Part shown: positions 54,418-62,810 of the stretch, one piece after another
Layout of the letters: the number at the start of each line of letters is the position of its first letter
Numbering within the stretch: position 1 is the first letter of the stretch
Source: CAWHOW01 sp963831005
GTDB taxonomy: Bacteria > Bacteroidota > Bacteroidia > Bacteroidales > CG2-30-32-10
NCBI GenBank assembly: GCA_963831005.1
Contig: CAWHOW010000022.1
Coordinates: 1 to 64,000, forward strand
Length of the DNA stretch: 64,000 bases
Reading direction: 5' to 3'
Program-made: the position numbers and the translations under genes
The notes under the pieces: model-generated
What the model was told of the DNA's origin: nothing
The model's input: only the letters and a program-made list of their open reading frames with translations
Database searches by the model: none

Positions 54418-55875
54418 ATGCAGAAAATGAACAAGATAACGATAGAACCGGTAACCAGGGTTGAAGGTCATGGCAAAGTGACCATACATATGGATGATAA
54501 ACTTAATGTTGCTCAGACACGATTACATATAGTTGAATTCAGGGGATTTGAAAGATTTGTACAAGGTCGTCCTTATTGGGAAGCACCGGTACTCGTTCAA
54601 AGGCTTTGCGGAATTTGTCCTGTAAGCCATCATCTTGCTGCAGCTAAAGCGCTCGATGTGATAGTAGGTGCAGGTACAGGAGATGGTCTTACTCCTGTTG
54701 GAGAAAAGATGCGCCGCTTGATGCACTACGGACAAATGTTCCAGTCACATTCTTTGCATTTCTTCCATCTTGCATCACCTGATCTTTTATTAGGTTATGA
54801 CAGTGATCCGGCTTTAAGAAATGTTATAGGTATAGCTCTGAAGTTTCCTGACCTTGCAGTTCAGGGAGTAATGATGCGTAAATTCGGGCAGGAAATAATT
54901 GCTGCAACTGCAGGAAAGAAGATTCACGGAACGGGTGCAATACCTGGTGGTATTAATAAAAACCTGAGCATTGAAGAACGTGACAAATTCCTTAAAGGCG
55001 CCGACCCGATGAATATTGACAAGATGATCGATTGGGCATTGGGCGCTTTAGAATTATTTAAGGGTTACCACAAACAGAACCAGGCTTTCATTGACAACTT
55101 CGCAGTATTTCCTTCAAACCATTTAAGTCTTGTGAGAAAAGACGGGGCAATGGATCTGTATCATGGCGTACTTCGCGCTGTTGATAAAGATGGAAAGAAA
55201 ATACTTAATGATGTGGATTATCAGGAATATTATAAACATATCAATGAAGAAGTCAGGTCATGGAGTTATATGAAATTCCCATTCCTTACATCTATAGGCA
55301 AGAAAGACGGATGGTATACTGTTGGACCTTTAGCTCGTTTAAATACTTGCGACTTCATCCCTACCCCTCTTGCACAGAAAGCATTTGAAGAATACAAAGC
55401 TTATACTAAGGGAAAACCAAATCATATGAGCCTGCACATGCACTGGGCACGTTTGATCGAAACCATACATGCTGCTGAAATGATAAAAATATTATTAAAT
55501 GATAAGGATCTACAGTCAACTAATCTTGTTACCAAAGGTAAGAAACAGCTAGAAGGTGTTGGTTTGATTGAAGCGCCCCGCGGCACTCTATTTCATCATT
55601 ATAAAATAAATCAGGATGACCAGATAACAATGGCTAACCTTATTGTTTCAACAACCAACAATAACGAGCCTATGAACAGGGCAGTAAATGATGTTGCAAC
55701 TAAAATGATGACCGGTAAAAAAGAAATCACTGAAGGTATGAAGAATGCAGTGGAAGTGGCTATCAGGGCTTATGACCCTTGTTTAAGCTGCGCTACACAT
55801 TCTCTAGGCAGAATGCCCCTTGATATTACCATGTTAGATGCTAATGATAATGTGTTAGATAATTATCATTCATAA
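54418..55875 (+). CDS. hoxH: NAD-linked [NiFe] hydrogenase large subunit HoxH
   Basis: 485 residues. The NiFe(CN)2CO site is bound by 'RLCGICPVSHH' near residue 61 and 'DPCLSCATHSLG' near the C-terminus. The ~25 residues after the last motif should be removed by the protease encoded at 55945 once nickel is in place. 'EPVTRVEGHGKV' opens the protein. It lies 9 bases after hoxY. ATG 54418 or 54427 are both possible. Hyp maturation genes are not in this window. Confidence 0.95.
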   Translation: MQKMNKITIEPVTRVEGHGKVTIHMDDKLNVAQTRLHIVEFRGFERFVQGRPYWEAPVLVQRLCGICPVSHHLAAAKALDVIVGAGTGDGLTPVGEKMRRLMHYGQMFQSHSLHFFHLASPDLLLGYDSDPALRNVIGIALKFPDLAVQGVMMRKFGQEIIAATAGKKIHGTGAIPGGINKNLSIEERDKFLKGADPMNIDKMIDWALGALELFKGYHKQNQAFIDNFAVFPSNHLSLVRKDGAMDLYHGVLRAVDKDGKKILNDVDYQEYYKHINEEVRSWSYMKFPFLTSIGKKDGWYTVGPLARLNTCDFIPTPLAQKAFEEYKAYTKGKPNHMSLHMHWARLIETIHAAEMIKILLNDKDLQSTNLVTKGKKQLEGVGLIEAPRGTLFHHYKINQDDQITMANLIVSTTNNNEPMNRAVNDVATKMMTGKKEITEGMKNAVEVAIRAYDPCLSCATHSLGRMPLDITMLDANDNVLDNYHS

Positions 55876-55900
55876 TTAATTTTATAATAGCCTAAATCCG

Positions 55901-55925
55901 AAGCCATCGTATATTGCGATGGCTT
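55901..55925 (+). terminator. Hairpin after hoxH
   Basis: The arms AAGCCATCG and CGATGGCTT form a perfect 9-bp stem with a 7-base loop, without a T-run. It could weaken read-through into the protease gene or stabilise the hoxFUYH message. Confidence 0.5.
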
Positions 55926-55944
55926 CTGTAGTGTAATAGGGAAT

Positions 55945-56418
55945 ATGAATATACTGGTTTATGGATATGGAAACCCCGGGAGACAGGATGATGCATTAGG
56001 TGTCAGACTGGCTGAGAACATCGAACAATGGGTACTGGATGAGCATATCCAAAATATTGAAGTAGATTATAATTATCAATTGAACATTGAAGATTCGGAT
56101 CGAGTTTCAAAAGCGGATATAGTAATTTTTGCTGACGCTTCTATTGAAGAAATGGATGATTTTTTATTTACAAAAGTGAATGCCGATGATTCTACAATTG
56201 AATTTACCATGCATGCTGTATCCCCTGCTTTTGTGTTGGATCTCTGCAGGAAGTTATATGGGAAATGTCCTGAAACCTATCTTATACATATTAAAGGATA
56301 CGAATGGGAATTTGAGGAAAGGCTTTCCGATGAAGCATTACTTAACCTTGCAAAAGCAACATCATTTTTGAAAGGGAAAATATCAGAGATATTAAATCAT
56401 AGCTTTATTGTAGGATAA
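55945..56418 (+). CDS. hoxW: Hydrogenase maturation protease (HoxW type)
   Basis: 157 residues of the HyaD/HybD/HoxW family, which clips the C-terminal tail of the nickel-loaded large subunit. 'YGYGNPGRQDDALGVRLAENI' is the family entry motif, and the acidic residues of 'VDYNYQLNIEDSD' and the His of 'EFTMHAVSPAF' stand where the nickel-sensing ligands are found. Its position right after hoxH supports the pairing. Confidence 0.88.
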   Translation: MNILVYGYGNPGRQDDALGVRLAENIEQWVLDEHIQNIEVDYNYQLNIEDSDRVSKADIVIFADASIEEMDDFLFTKVNADDSTIEFTMHAVSPAFVLDLCRKLYGKCPETYLIHIKGYEWEFEERLSDEALLNLAKATSFLKGKISEILNHSFIVG

Positions 56419-56424
56419 AATTTT

Positions 56425-56432
56425 TATATTTG
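56425..56432 (+). promoter_or_regulatory. -7 promoter box of rex
   Basis: TATATTTG matches TAnnTTTG, 14 bases before the ATG, so rex may also be transcribed separately from the hox genes. Confidence 0.55.
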
Positions 56433-56445
56433 CAAACTTTTAATT

Positions 56446-57084
56446 ATGAACATTATGAACCTGCTACCTGAAAAAACAGTTGAAAGATTAAGTCAGTACA
56501 GAAGGACTTTGCTTAAGACATATTCTGATGAAAAGCAGCATATTTACTCGCATGAGATTGCGAGTATACTTCACCTCACTCCTGTACAGGTTAGAAGAGA
56601 CCTTATGCTAATAGGCTATTCCGGTTCCCAGAGAAAAGGTTATGATATAATGCAATTGATAAAGTTAATAGGTGAAATAATTGATACCAAGCAGGGGCAA
56701 AATGTGGCTCTTATTGGTGTTGGTAACCTTGGAAGAGCCATTCTTCGCTATTTGAACAAAAAGAATTCAAATTTAAGGATTGTTGCTGCTTTTGATATTC
56801 ATCCTGAAAAAGTGAATAAGGAAGTTGCCGGTTCAGGTGTCAATTGCCATCATATCGATTTATTATCTAAAATCCTCAAGAAAGAAAAAATCACAATTGG
56901 TGTAATATGTGTTCCTGCAGATCAGGCTGTGCATATAGCTGACACATTAGTAAAAGCGGGCATTAAAGGCATTTTGAATTTTACGACAGCTCCTTTGCGC
57001 ATTAAAGATGAAGATGTTTTTCTGGAAGAATATGATATGATAACATCTCTGGAAAAAGTAGCTTATTTTTCTAAAAAACGGTAG
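56446..57084 (+). CDS. rex: Redox-sensing transcriptional repressor Rex
   Basis: 212 residues. The winged-helix domain (~1-80) has 'SHEIASILHLTPVQVRRDLMLIGYSGSQRKGYD', typical of Rex. The Rossmann domain binds NADH through 'VALIGVGNLGRAIL' and continues with 'AAFDIHPEKV' and 'KGILNFTTAPL'. Rex releases DNA when NADH is high. A perfect operator (51236-51253) at the hox promoter shows its likely target: the hydrogenase would be made when NADH accumulates. The start may be this ATG or the second (56452). Confidence 0.95.
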   Translation: MNIMNLLPEKTVERLSQYRRTLLKTYSDEKQHIYSHEIASILHLTPVQVRRDLMLIGYSGSQRKGYDIMQLIKLIGEIIDTKQGQNVALIGVGNLGRAILRYLNKKNSNLRIVAAFDIHPEKVNKEVAGSGVNCHHIDLLSKILKKEKITIGVICVPADQAVHIADTLVKAGIKGILNFTTAPLRIKDEDVFLEEYDMITSLEKVAYFSKKR

Positions 57085-57124
57085 AAAGAATTTTTCCTCA
57101 CTTCAATTCCTACTTTAAATTTCT

Positions 57125-57180
57125 CGTTCTTCCTTCCTTCCTTCCCTCCTTCCTGTTTTTAACATATTGTTAAAAAATCT
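57125..57180. repeat. TTCC microsatellite and AT palindrome after rex
   Basis: About six TTCC repeats (57128-57152) are followed by TTTTTAACATATTGTTAAAA, a palindrome with nine-base arms around TAT (57157-57177). The palindrome could be a terminator-like hairpin or a binding site. Its half-sites point the opposite way from the Rex operator. Confidence 0.6.
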
Positions 57181-57260
57181 GTTGATAAATGCTTGTATTC
57201 AACTGAGAAAAGTGTTCTATTTCTTATGATATTTGCATTGTAAGAAAGGGATAAATTTAG

Positions 57261-57746
57261 ATGAATGAAATATTAGCTTCTTACAAGCCCGCTGTCTCTA
57301 AAAAGCTTCTTTTACTGATTGCAGGGATTGTTTGGGTTGGCGTATCCTACATTGCTATCAATATGGGGCTGGATTATATTTTCGATAATTCGCACCATAT
57401 TCTTTTTCATTTACTGCTAAGTTTTATTGCCGGTGGATTTTTATTCCTGGTAATCTTTTTAAAAGTTTTTAATAATTATACTAACCGGATAATTCAGCTT
57501 GATACTGACAAGCCATGTTTATTTGCTTTTTCCAGTTTTAAAAGTTATTTTATAACGGCTTTTATTTTCACTCTTGCCCTTTACATTAATAAGTACAACG
57601 TTGTTGACCCGCTTGTCCTTTCCATTATTTATACAGGGATTGGGATCTCTTTATTTTTTGCTTCGCTTAAGCTCTTTTATTCATTTATCACCTTCAAGAA
57701 GATCATTAGCTCAAGGCCATTCACTACTGCTGCTTCTTTGGATTAG
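57261..57746 (+). CDS. Four-helix membrane protein of unknown function
   Basis: 161 residues with four membrane segments ('LLLLIAGIVWVGVSYIAINMGL', 'ILFHLLLSFIAGGFLFLVIFL', 'YFITAFIFTLALYI', 'LVLSIIYTGIGISLFFASLKLFY') and short loops. No motif or family is recognised. It follows rex by 176 bases and is probably expressed on its own. Confidence 0.6.
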   Translation: MNEILASYKPAVSKKLLLLIAGIVWVGVSYIAINMGLDYIFDNSHHILFHLLLSFIAGGFLFLVIFLKVFNNYTNRIIQLDTDKPCLFAFSSFKSYFITAFIFTLALYINKYNVVDPLVLSIIYTGIGISLFFASLKLFYSFITFKKIISSRPFTTAASLD

Positions 57747-57856
57747 AAGTTATTGGGTTATTTGTTATTGAGTTATTGGGAAATCTTGGATTGCTTGCTT
57801 CTTTAATATCTCACTCAAAGTCGCTAAGACACAAAGTGCGTTATATTGAACATTTC

Positions 57857-58207
57857 TTATTTCAATTTTAAGAAGTCCCCGTCTATTATCATCACTTTAA
57901 CGCCATTAGCAGAGCGTGAACGGTGGGAACTCAGTTCATCGGAAACTACATAAGTCATACCTTTTGTAAAAGAGAACTTTTCTCCATTTTGCATTTCACT
58001 GATAAATTCTCCTTCAAGGCAATGCACTATATGCCCTTTCTTGCACCAGTGGTCAGCTATGTAGCCTTTTGAATATTCAACAATTCGGACACGTAAGCCT
58101 GAAAACTGAACAGTTTGCCATAGTGCAAATCCTTTTTCTCCTTTATATTCTATCTTTGGAATACTTGTCCAGTCTATTGTCTGAAATGAAATATTGTTTT
58201 CGCTCAT
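57857..58207 (-). CDS. Small cupin-fold protein
   Basis: 116 residues. A single cupin domain: 'GYIADHWCKKGHIVHCLEGEF' provides His/Glu-type metal ligands and 'FTKGMTYVVSDELSSHRSRSANGVKVMIID' forms the second half of the barrel. This matches the 'DHCW/DHWC' cupin family found in many bacteria, function unknown. Confidence 0.75.
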   Translation of the reverse strand: MSENNISFQTIDWTSIPKIEYKGEKGFALWQTVQFSGLRVRIVEYSKGYIADHWCKKGHIVHCLEGEFISEMQNGEKFSFTKGMTYVVSDELSSHRSRSANGVKVMIIDGDFLKLK

Positions 58208-58292
58208 AATTTTGTTGTTAATGCTAGTTTAATTGTAATTCCATTAATTTATTAATCTCTTGAATTGCTATACCTCGGAAGTAAAGCTATTC

Positions 58293-59111
58293 TTATTCAC
58301 TAAATTTTATCACATAGATTTTGGGCCACAACTTACCTGTTATATAAACTTTATCCTCCGTGGAATCGTATGCAATACCATTCATCTCCATTGAGCCCTG
58401 ATACAAATTCTTTGCTTCATTGGCTAAAGAAGTTAAATCAAGTTTACCAACAACAAAGCCATTAGCAGGGTCAATTTTTACGATTGTATTTGTTGTCCAG
58501 ATGTTAGCATAGATATAGCCTTTTATATATTCCAGCTCGTTTAAATTTTCTTTTATATATCCATTCTCAGTAACGGAAATTGTTGTAATCACATGTAAAT
58601 CTTTAGGGTCTAAATAAGTCAATATATTAGTACCATCACTCATTATCAAATTCATCCCGTCAGTTGTCATACCCCATCCTTCTTTGCTTGGAATTGTAAA
58701 TTCACCAATCTTACTAAAAGTAGTTGCATCATAAATAAATCCTACTCGTGTAGTATATGTAAGCTGGAATACTTTTCCATGTAAAAATGTGATTCCCTCA
58801 CCAAAATATTTCTTCCTGTCTATCTCTACTTTTGTGTCTATCTTACCTGCTATAAGGTTAACTATGCCAAACAATGAGCGTGTAAAAGGCAGTTCTGTTG
58901 TTGCCCCTGTACTCTCATATAATTTACCATTATGAAACAGAAAGCCTTCAGTAAAGGAAGTTGTGTCGTGGGGATAAGAGTTAATATTTGTATAACTTAT
59001 TGTGGGAACAGGCTTATCAACCGTTTTGTTTTTCTTTTCTTTACTTCCATTGCCGCCACAAGCATACAGCAATATTGATATTATTACAAAAGTTAAAATA
59101 TTCTTTTTCAT
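58293..59111 (-). CDS. Lipoprotein glutaminyl-peptide cyclotransferase (plant-type QC)
   Basis: 272 residues from ATG 59111; an upstream in-frame ATG (59141) would disrupt the lipoprotein signal. The signal peptide MKKNILTFVIISILLYAC ends in a lipobox Cys. The rest is a five-bladed propeller of the glutamine cyclotransferase family ('SYPHDTTSFTEGFLFHNGKLYESTG', 'GEGITFLHGKVFQLTY', 'LNELEYIKGYIYANIW', 'MNGIAYDSTEDKVYITGKLWPKIYVI'). It converts N-terminal Gln to pyroglutamate. Many Bacteroidota exported proteins begin with Gln after signal cleavage, which gives it plausible substrates. Confidence 0.88.
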   Translation of the reverse strand: MKKNILTFVIISILLYACGGNGSKEKKNKTVDKPVPTISYTNINSYPHDTTSFTEGFLFHNGKLYESTGATTELPFTRSLFGIVNLIAGKIDTKVEIDRKKYFGEGITFLHGKVFQLTYTTRVGFIYDATTFSKIGEFTIPSKEGWGMTTDGMNLIMSDGTNILTYLDPKDLHVITTISVTENGYIKENLNELEYIKGYIYANIWTTNTIVKIDPANGFVVGKLDLTSLANEAKNLYQGSMEMNGIAYDSTEDKVYITGKLWPKIYVIKFSE

Positions 59112-59134
59112 AATTGTGTATGATGTAAATAATT

Positions 59135-59158
59135 TATTCATTCCTTGCTTTGCCGCAA
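59135..59158 (-). repeat. Short dispersed motif, copy 1
   Basis: Minus-strand core GCGGCAAAGCAAGGAATGAA, about 25 bases before the QC lipoprotein start. Further copies are at 59839 and 61169. Confidence 0.7.
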
Positions 59159-59171
59159 CATTGAAATAATT

Positions 59172-59828
59172 CTATAAAATATTGTTTTGCAAATTCTTCT
59201 TAATTACTGTCAACACAACAATATCAATTACATTAATCAAAACCATTACCCAATAGCCCCATAATAATGGCATATCTGCTGGGTGAGTTAATGATATTAA
59301 TAGTAAGAAAAAGAAACCTGAAAGACTTAAGTAAAATAATACTCTGAATTTGTTTTTAAAGAAAACAAAAATAAATCCTATAACTGATATTATAAAAACA
59401 AAAAGTGCAAAGGGATAAATAAAATCTCTCTTATTTTTACTTAATGGAAATTTAAAAAAATAATCTAACCCAACTCTTGCTATGCAAAAAGCACTTACTG
59501 AATTGTCTGTCGGAAAATTCAGAAATAACCAAAATGATTTTAAATAGTTTTTAGAATTATGCAATTTTATTTTTTGTCTAATTATTGAAGTGTCAGCCTT
59601 ATGATAAATAGTAGAAGTAGTTCCTCCTTTTAATTTAAGTTGGGCAATATTAATAGAATCTACTAAACGTACTGAATCTCGTAAAGCTCTTTCCATTGCT
59701 TCCTTTTTAGAATCCTGATTAAACAATCCACATGAAGGGAAAAACAAAAATGGAGTAAAAAAGGAAATCAAAAAAAGAACTTTATTTAGCTTTAATATTC
59801 TTTTAAGTATTTCTAAATTAGTTTTCAT
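59172..59828 (-). CDS. Probable lipoprotein/membrane protein of unknown function
   Basis: 218 residues. The N-terminal hydrophobic segment ends in 'FFPSCG', a possible lipobox. A charged region follows ('QDSKKEAMERALRDSVRLVDSINIAQ'). Three membrane segments occupy the C-terminal half ('FIYPFALFVFIISVIGFIFVFF', 'VLFYLSLSGFFFLLLISL', 'WGYWVMVLINVIDIVVLTVI'). No family is recognised. Confidence 0.6.
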   Translation of the reverse strand: MKTNLEILKRILKLNKVLFLISFFTPFLFFPSCGLFNQDSKKEAMERALRDSVRLVDSINIAQLKLKGGTTSTIYHKADTSIIRQKIKLHNSKNYLKSFWLFLNFPTDNSVSAFCIARVGLDYFFKFPLSKNKRDFIYPFALFVFIISVIGFIFVFFKNKFRVLFYLSLSGFFFLLLISLTHPADMPLLWGYWVMVLINVIDIVVLTVIKKNLQNNIL

Positions 59829-59838
59829 TCTTACTTAT

Positions 59839-59862
59839 TTCATTCATTTCTTGCTTTGCTGC
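59839..59862 (-). repeat. Short dispersed motif, copy 2
   Basis: Minus-strand GCAGCAAAGCAAGAAATGAA, about 11 bases before the unknown membrane-protein start. Two substitutions relative to copy 1. Confidence 0.65.
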
Positions 59863-59889
59863 AATTCTGTCTAAATGAGTTACTATATG

Positions 59890-61134
59890 TTAAGGTTTTT
59901 GCCAAAATAATTTAGGGTTATTTGTTTTATATCTGATGAAAGTAATATTATCTTTCTCGTTTTTTTCTTCTGATTTATAAGGTAATTGTTTGAAATAATC
60001 CAGCGGAAGCAGTTCAATATATGATAAATTTTTCCCGGCTTTATGCGTTTCCATATCATATTCGCTGTTTACAGGACATTCAAGCCTGTACAAGTTTTTA
60101 GTCATATATTGATATAAATAATTATCTTTTGTTTCTGAAATTTTCCTGTTCCAGTTAGCATCGGGATTCACTATCAATGGCTGTCCGTTAATTATTCTTT
60201 CACGAACCTCTTCAATACTTAATAACTCTCCTTTTTCGTTCATGATGTAAGCATCATTTGTAGGGTCAATCCAAAGCCATTTTTTTAATGTATCGCAGTA
60301 AACCATATCAATAACATGACAATCATTATCTGTATCCATGCTGTCTTTAGGTAAACATGTAATAAACCTTGATTTGATTCCCATCGAAAGATAGCACTCA
60401 TTCAATACCGTTGCCATTCCCCTGCAATTTAATCCCCTGTGGTCTTTTTTACATTCGGCAATCATGCTCATTGCATTTTTAACGATAGGATTATTATGCA
60501 TTCCATCGTGTGGAATTAAATAATGTATCCAATGTAAGAGGTTTATAATTTTAGAAACTTCGTTTCCTGTTCCTGCAATTGAATCAAGATTAAAGGCTTT
60601 TCGCAGAGCAACTAAATTCGGATTACTGCTTTCCTGATATGTGAATTTTGGTAATTCTCTCTTTTCGTCAGTATTGTATTTGCTTGCCTTTTTCAGGATG
60701 TAGAGATAATCACCAATTGGCCTTGTTGGTTCAACCAATATACTGAATTCCTTTTCGTGCCGAATATTATCGAGGTCCTTGTCCTGCTGCATATGAGTAT
60801 AATCAAAAAAGCCTGCATCAATTGATTTTTTAAGATACGTTAGCGCCATTGTTTTGTTGCCGGTTAATGAATATGTACAACATAAGTTATAATAAGCATT
60901 GTTCAAATCAGATGAGTACATTTTTTTTGCTGTATCGGACAATGAGTTATATTTTGATAAATATTCTGTCAATAGATTATTATATGTTTTTGGGTCTTTC
61001 TTATCATATGCAATATTAAATAAGCTATCCTGTCGGGAAGAAAATTTTTCAAAATTATTGTTAGTTGTAACTTGCCCATGTACAGTGGGGGCAATTAAAA
61101 TAAGAAGGCTGATTAATTGCTGTTTAATTTTCAT
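59890..61134 (-). CDS. Secreted transglutaminase-like protein
   Basis: 414 residues with a signal peptide (MKIKQQLISLLILIAPTVHG). Residues ~60-130 are helical TPR-like ('NNAYYNLCCTYSLTGNKTMALTYLKKSIDAGF'). The transglutaminase-like core has Cys in 'GLNCRGMATVLNECYLSMGIKSRF', His in 'DNDCHVIDMVYCD' and Asp in 'WLWIDPTNDAY', the full catalytic triad pattern. The family includes proteases and cross-linking enzymes; the reaction here is not known. Confidence 0.82.
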   Translation of the reverse strand: MKIKQQLISLLILIAPTVHGQVTTNNNFEKFSSRQDSLFNIAYDKKDPKTYNNLLTEYLSKYNSLSDTAKKMYSSDLNNAYYNLCCTYSLTGNKTMALTYLKKSIDAGFFDYTHMQQDKDLDNIRHEKEFSILVEPTRPIGDYLYILKKASKYNTDEKRELPKFTYQESSNPNLVALRKAFNLDSIAGTGNEVSKIINLLHWIHYLIPHDGMHNNPIVKNAMSMIAECKKDHRGLNCRGMATVLNECYLSMGIKSRFITCLPKDSMDTDNDCHVIDMVYCDTLKKWLWIDPTNDAYIMNEKGELLSIEEVRERIINGQPLIVNPDANWNRKISETKDNYLYQYMTKNLYRLECPVNSEYDMETHKAGKNLSYIELLPLDYFKQLPYKSEEKNEKDNITFIRYKTNNPKLFWQKP

Positions 61135-61168
61135 CTGTTTATTTTTTTAGTTTTAAATTGAAACTGAA

Positions 61169-61192
61169 GTTTATTCATTCCTTGCTTTGCCG
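61169..61192 (-). repeat. Short dispersed motif, copy 3
   Basis: Minus-strand GCGGCAAAGCAAGGAATGAA, identical to copy 1 over 20 bases, about 36 bases before the transglutaminase-like gene start. Confidence 0.7.
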
Positions 61193-61224
61193 CTCTGTTG
61201 AAGCAATGCGAATTAGCTGCTGCA

Positions 61225-61887
61225 TTATAGTCTATTTACTTCTTTTTCTATTTCCGGTCTAATTTCTCTACCTAGTTTCTTTGCACGTTCAAAATATTCT
61301 TTTGCTATTTTGTTATTACCTTTTTGTAAGTAACCCATACCAGCATAGAACAAGGCATCTCCTGCATAAGTCGGATTATTTTCTTTCCAGATGTCGTACG
61401 CTTTCAAACTACATTTTATACCTGAATCATTATTGTTCTCTCTCAAATATACTTCTGCTAAACCATACGAACCATCAGCACAATTAGGATTTATTTGAAG
61501 TAATTCTTTATAAGTCAATTTTGCTTTTGTATAATCATTTTTATACGTATAAACTAATCCTAAATTATTCCATGCAACCTCATTTATGGGTAATTTCCTT
61601 ATTGAAAGTTTGTAATAAAATTCTGCACTGTCTAATATATTCAGTCTGCGAAATGATAAAGCACAGTTGTCAATTGCATCTGTATAATTTGAATCTAATT
61701 CAATTGCTTTTTTGTAAAGTGCAATTGCACCATAATAATTTTCATTATGGAATTCATTATAACCTTTGTTATAATATTGCTCTGCATCTTTATTCTTTGT
61801 TGGAGAATTAAGTTTTTCCTCGGTATATTCTAAATTATCTTTTTTTATAATAGTGTTGTTATTATTATGACATCCTATTATTAACAA
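61225..61887 (-). CDS. TPR lipoprotein with shortened signal peptide
   Basis: About 220 residues. After 'LLIIGCHNNN', which looks like the end of a lipoprotein signal with its lipobox Cys, come four to five TPR motifs ('AEQYYNKGYNEFHNENYYGAIALYKKAIELDSNYTDA', 'VAWNNLGLVYTYKNDYTKAKLTYKELLQINPN', 'GDALFYAGMGYLQKGNNKIAKEYFERAKKLG'). The only start is a TTG (61887) five codons before the Cys; a stop lies just upstream. The palindromic element at 61891 begins there, so it has apparently replaced the original start. Export is doubtful. Confidence 0.7.
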   Translation of the reverse strand: MLIIGCHNNNNTIIKKDNLEYTEEKLNSPTKNKDAEQYYNKGYNEFHNENYYGAIALYKKAIELDSNYTDAIDNCALSFRRLNILDSAEFYYKLSIRKLPINEVAWNNLGLVYTYKNDYTKAKLTYKELLQINPNCADGSYGLAEVYLRENNNDSGIKCSLKAYDIWKENNPTYAGDALFYAGMGYLQKGNNKIAKEYFERAKKLGREIRPEIEKEVNRL

Positions 61888-61890
61888 TAC

Positions 61891-62040
61891 TTCGGTAAAT
61901 TTTTAAAGTATGGGACTAAAGTCCCCAATATTAGCGGGATTTATCAGTAACCCCAGACTTAAGTCTGGGGTTATGCAAACGGCCTTCAAATATGGGGCTT
62001 TAGCCCTGAAAAGTATCATCTTATTAAAAAAATTACCGAA
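61891..62040. mobile_element. MITE-like palindromic element (150 bp)
   Basis: The ends are inverted: TTCGGTAAATTTTT at left, and the reverse complement TTCGGTAATTTTTT at right. Inside are three hairpins: GGGACTAAAGTCCC, CCCCAGACTTAAGTCTGGGG and GGGGCTTTAGCCC. There is no coding capacity. A partial relative is at 63842-63920. It abuts the broken 5' end of the TPR lipoprotein gene. The ~360 bases from 62041 to array 5 are AT-rich with no gene. Confidence 0.75.
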
Positions 62041-62400
62041 CTATTGATTAAGGAAATTAAATATAAAACATTTGCATTTTTCATATAGTCATATTTAAAT
62101 TTAAAGATAGCAGCTAACTTGTTTATATGTTTAACATTATTAAAGCAACACCCAAACTTCCTTCCTTTGCTCTTACTTTTCCCATCCAAATTACATTCTA
62201 CTAGCTCTGTACTTTAGTTATTATATTCCATTGAAATCCAATCTACCTGCAATAATATAAAATTTCTACCTAATAAAACAATATTTCATCTAAAAATTGT
62301 TTCCTCAAGGCAAATTATCCCTATACATTGGCTTTTACACATAAGCTAAAGGGTTCTTCCGGGTATAACTTGCCATATTCTCATCGTTTCCCAAATTATT

Positions 62401-62681
62401 ACTATCGTTATCGGTTTAATAACTATAGTTATTTCCGAAGTTATGATCGTCATCAGCTCAATGACTATCGTTATTTCCGAAGTTACTATCGTCATCAGCT
62501 TAATGACAATCGTTATTTCCGAAGTTACTGTCATCATCAGTCAGATGATTATCGTTATTTCCGAAGTTACTGTCGTCATCAGCCAAATGACTATCGTTAT
62601 TTCCGAAGTTACTGTCGTCATCAGCTTAATGACAATCGTTATTTCCGAAGTTACTATCGTCATCAGCTTTATAACGATAGT
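62401..62681. repeat. 42-bp (2 x 21) tandem array 5 (about 6.7 units)
   Basis: Each 42-base unit consists of two 21-base halves beginning TATCG or CATCG-like words: TATCGTTATTTCCGAAG-TTAC and TATCGTCATCAGC-TTAATGAC. The plus strand reads as a 14-residue repeat (YRYFRSY + YRHQLND) without a start signal. The array is bounded by an 11-base inverted repeat, ACTATCGTTAT (62401-62411) and ATAACGATAGT (62671-62681). Confidence 0.9.
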
Positions 62682-62810
62682 TGTTAACCCGTTAAGAAGT
62701 ATTATTAGAGAAAAAAGACAATATATAAATGAGGTAATAATAAATCCCGCATTAATAATAAGCGGAATTTATCCAATCAGGCTTATAATACAGACAATAT
62801 AGTAGTAATA

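Noticed and set aside
57157..57177. Second Rex operator
   Set aside because: The palindrome TTTTTAACATATTGTTAAAA has half-sites in the opposite orientation and a 3-base centre, unlike TTGTTAA-n4-TTAACAA.
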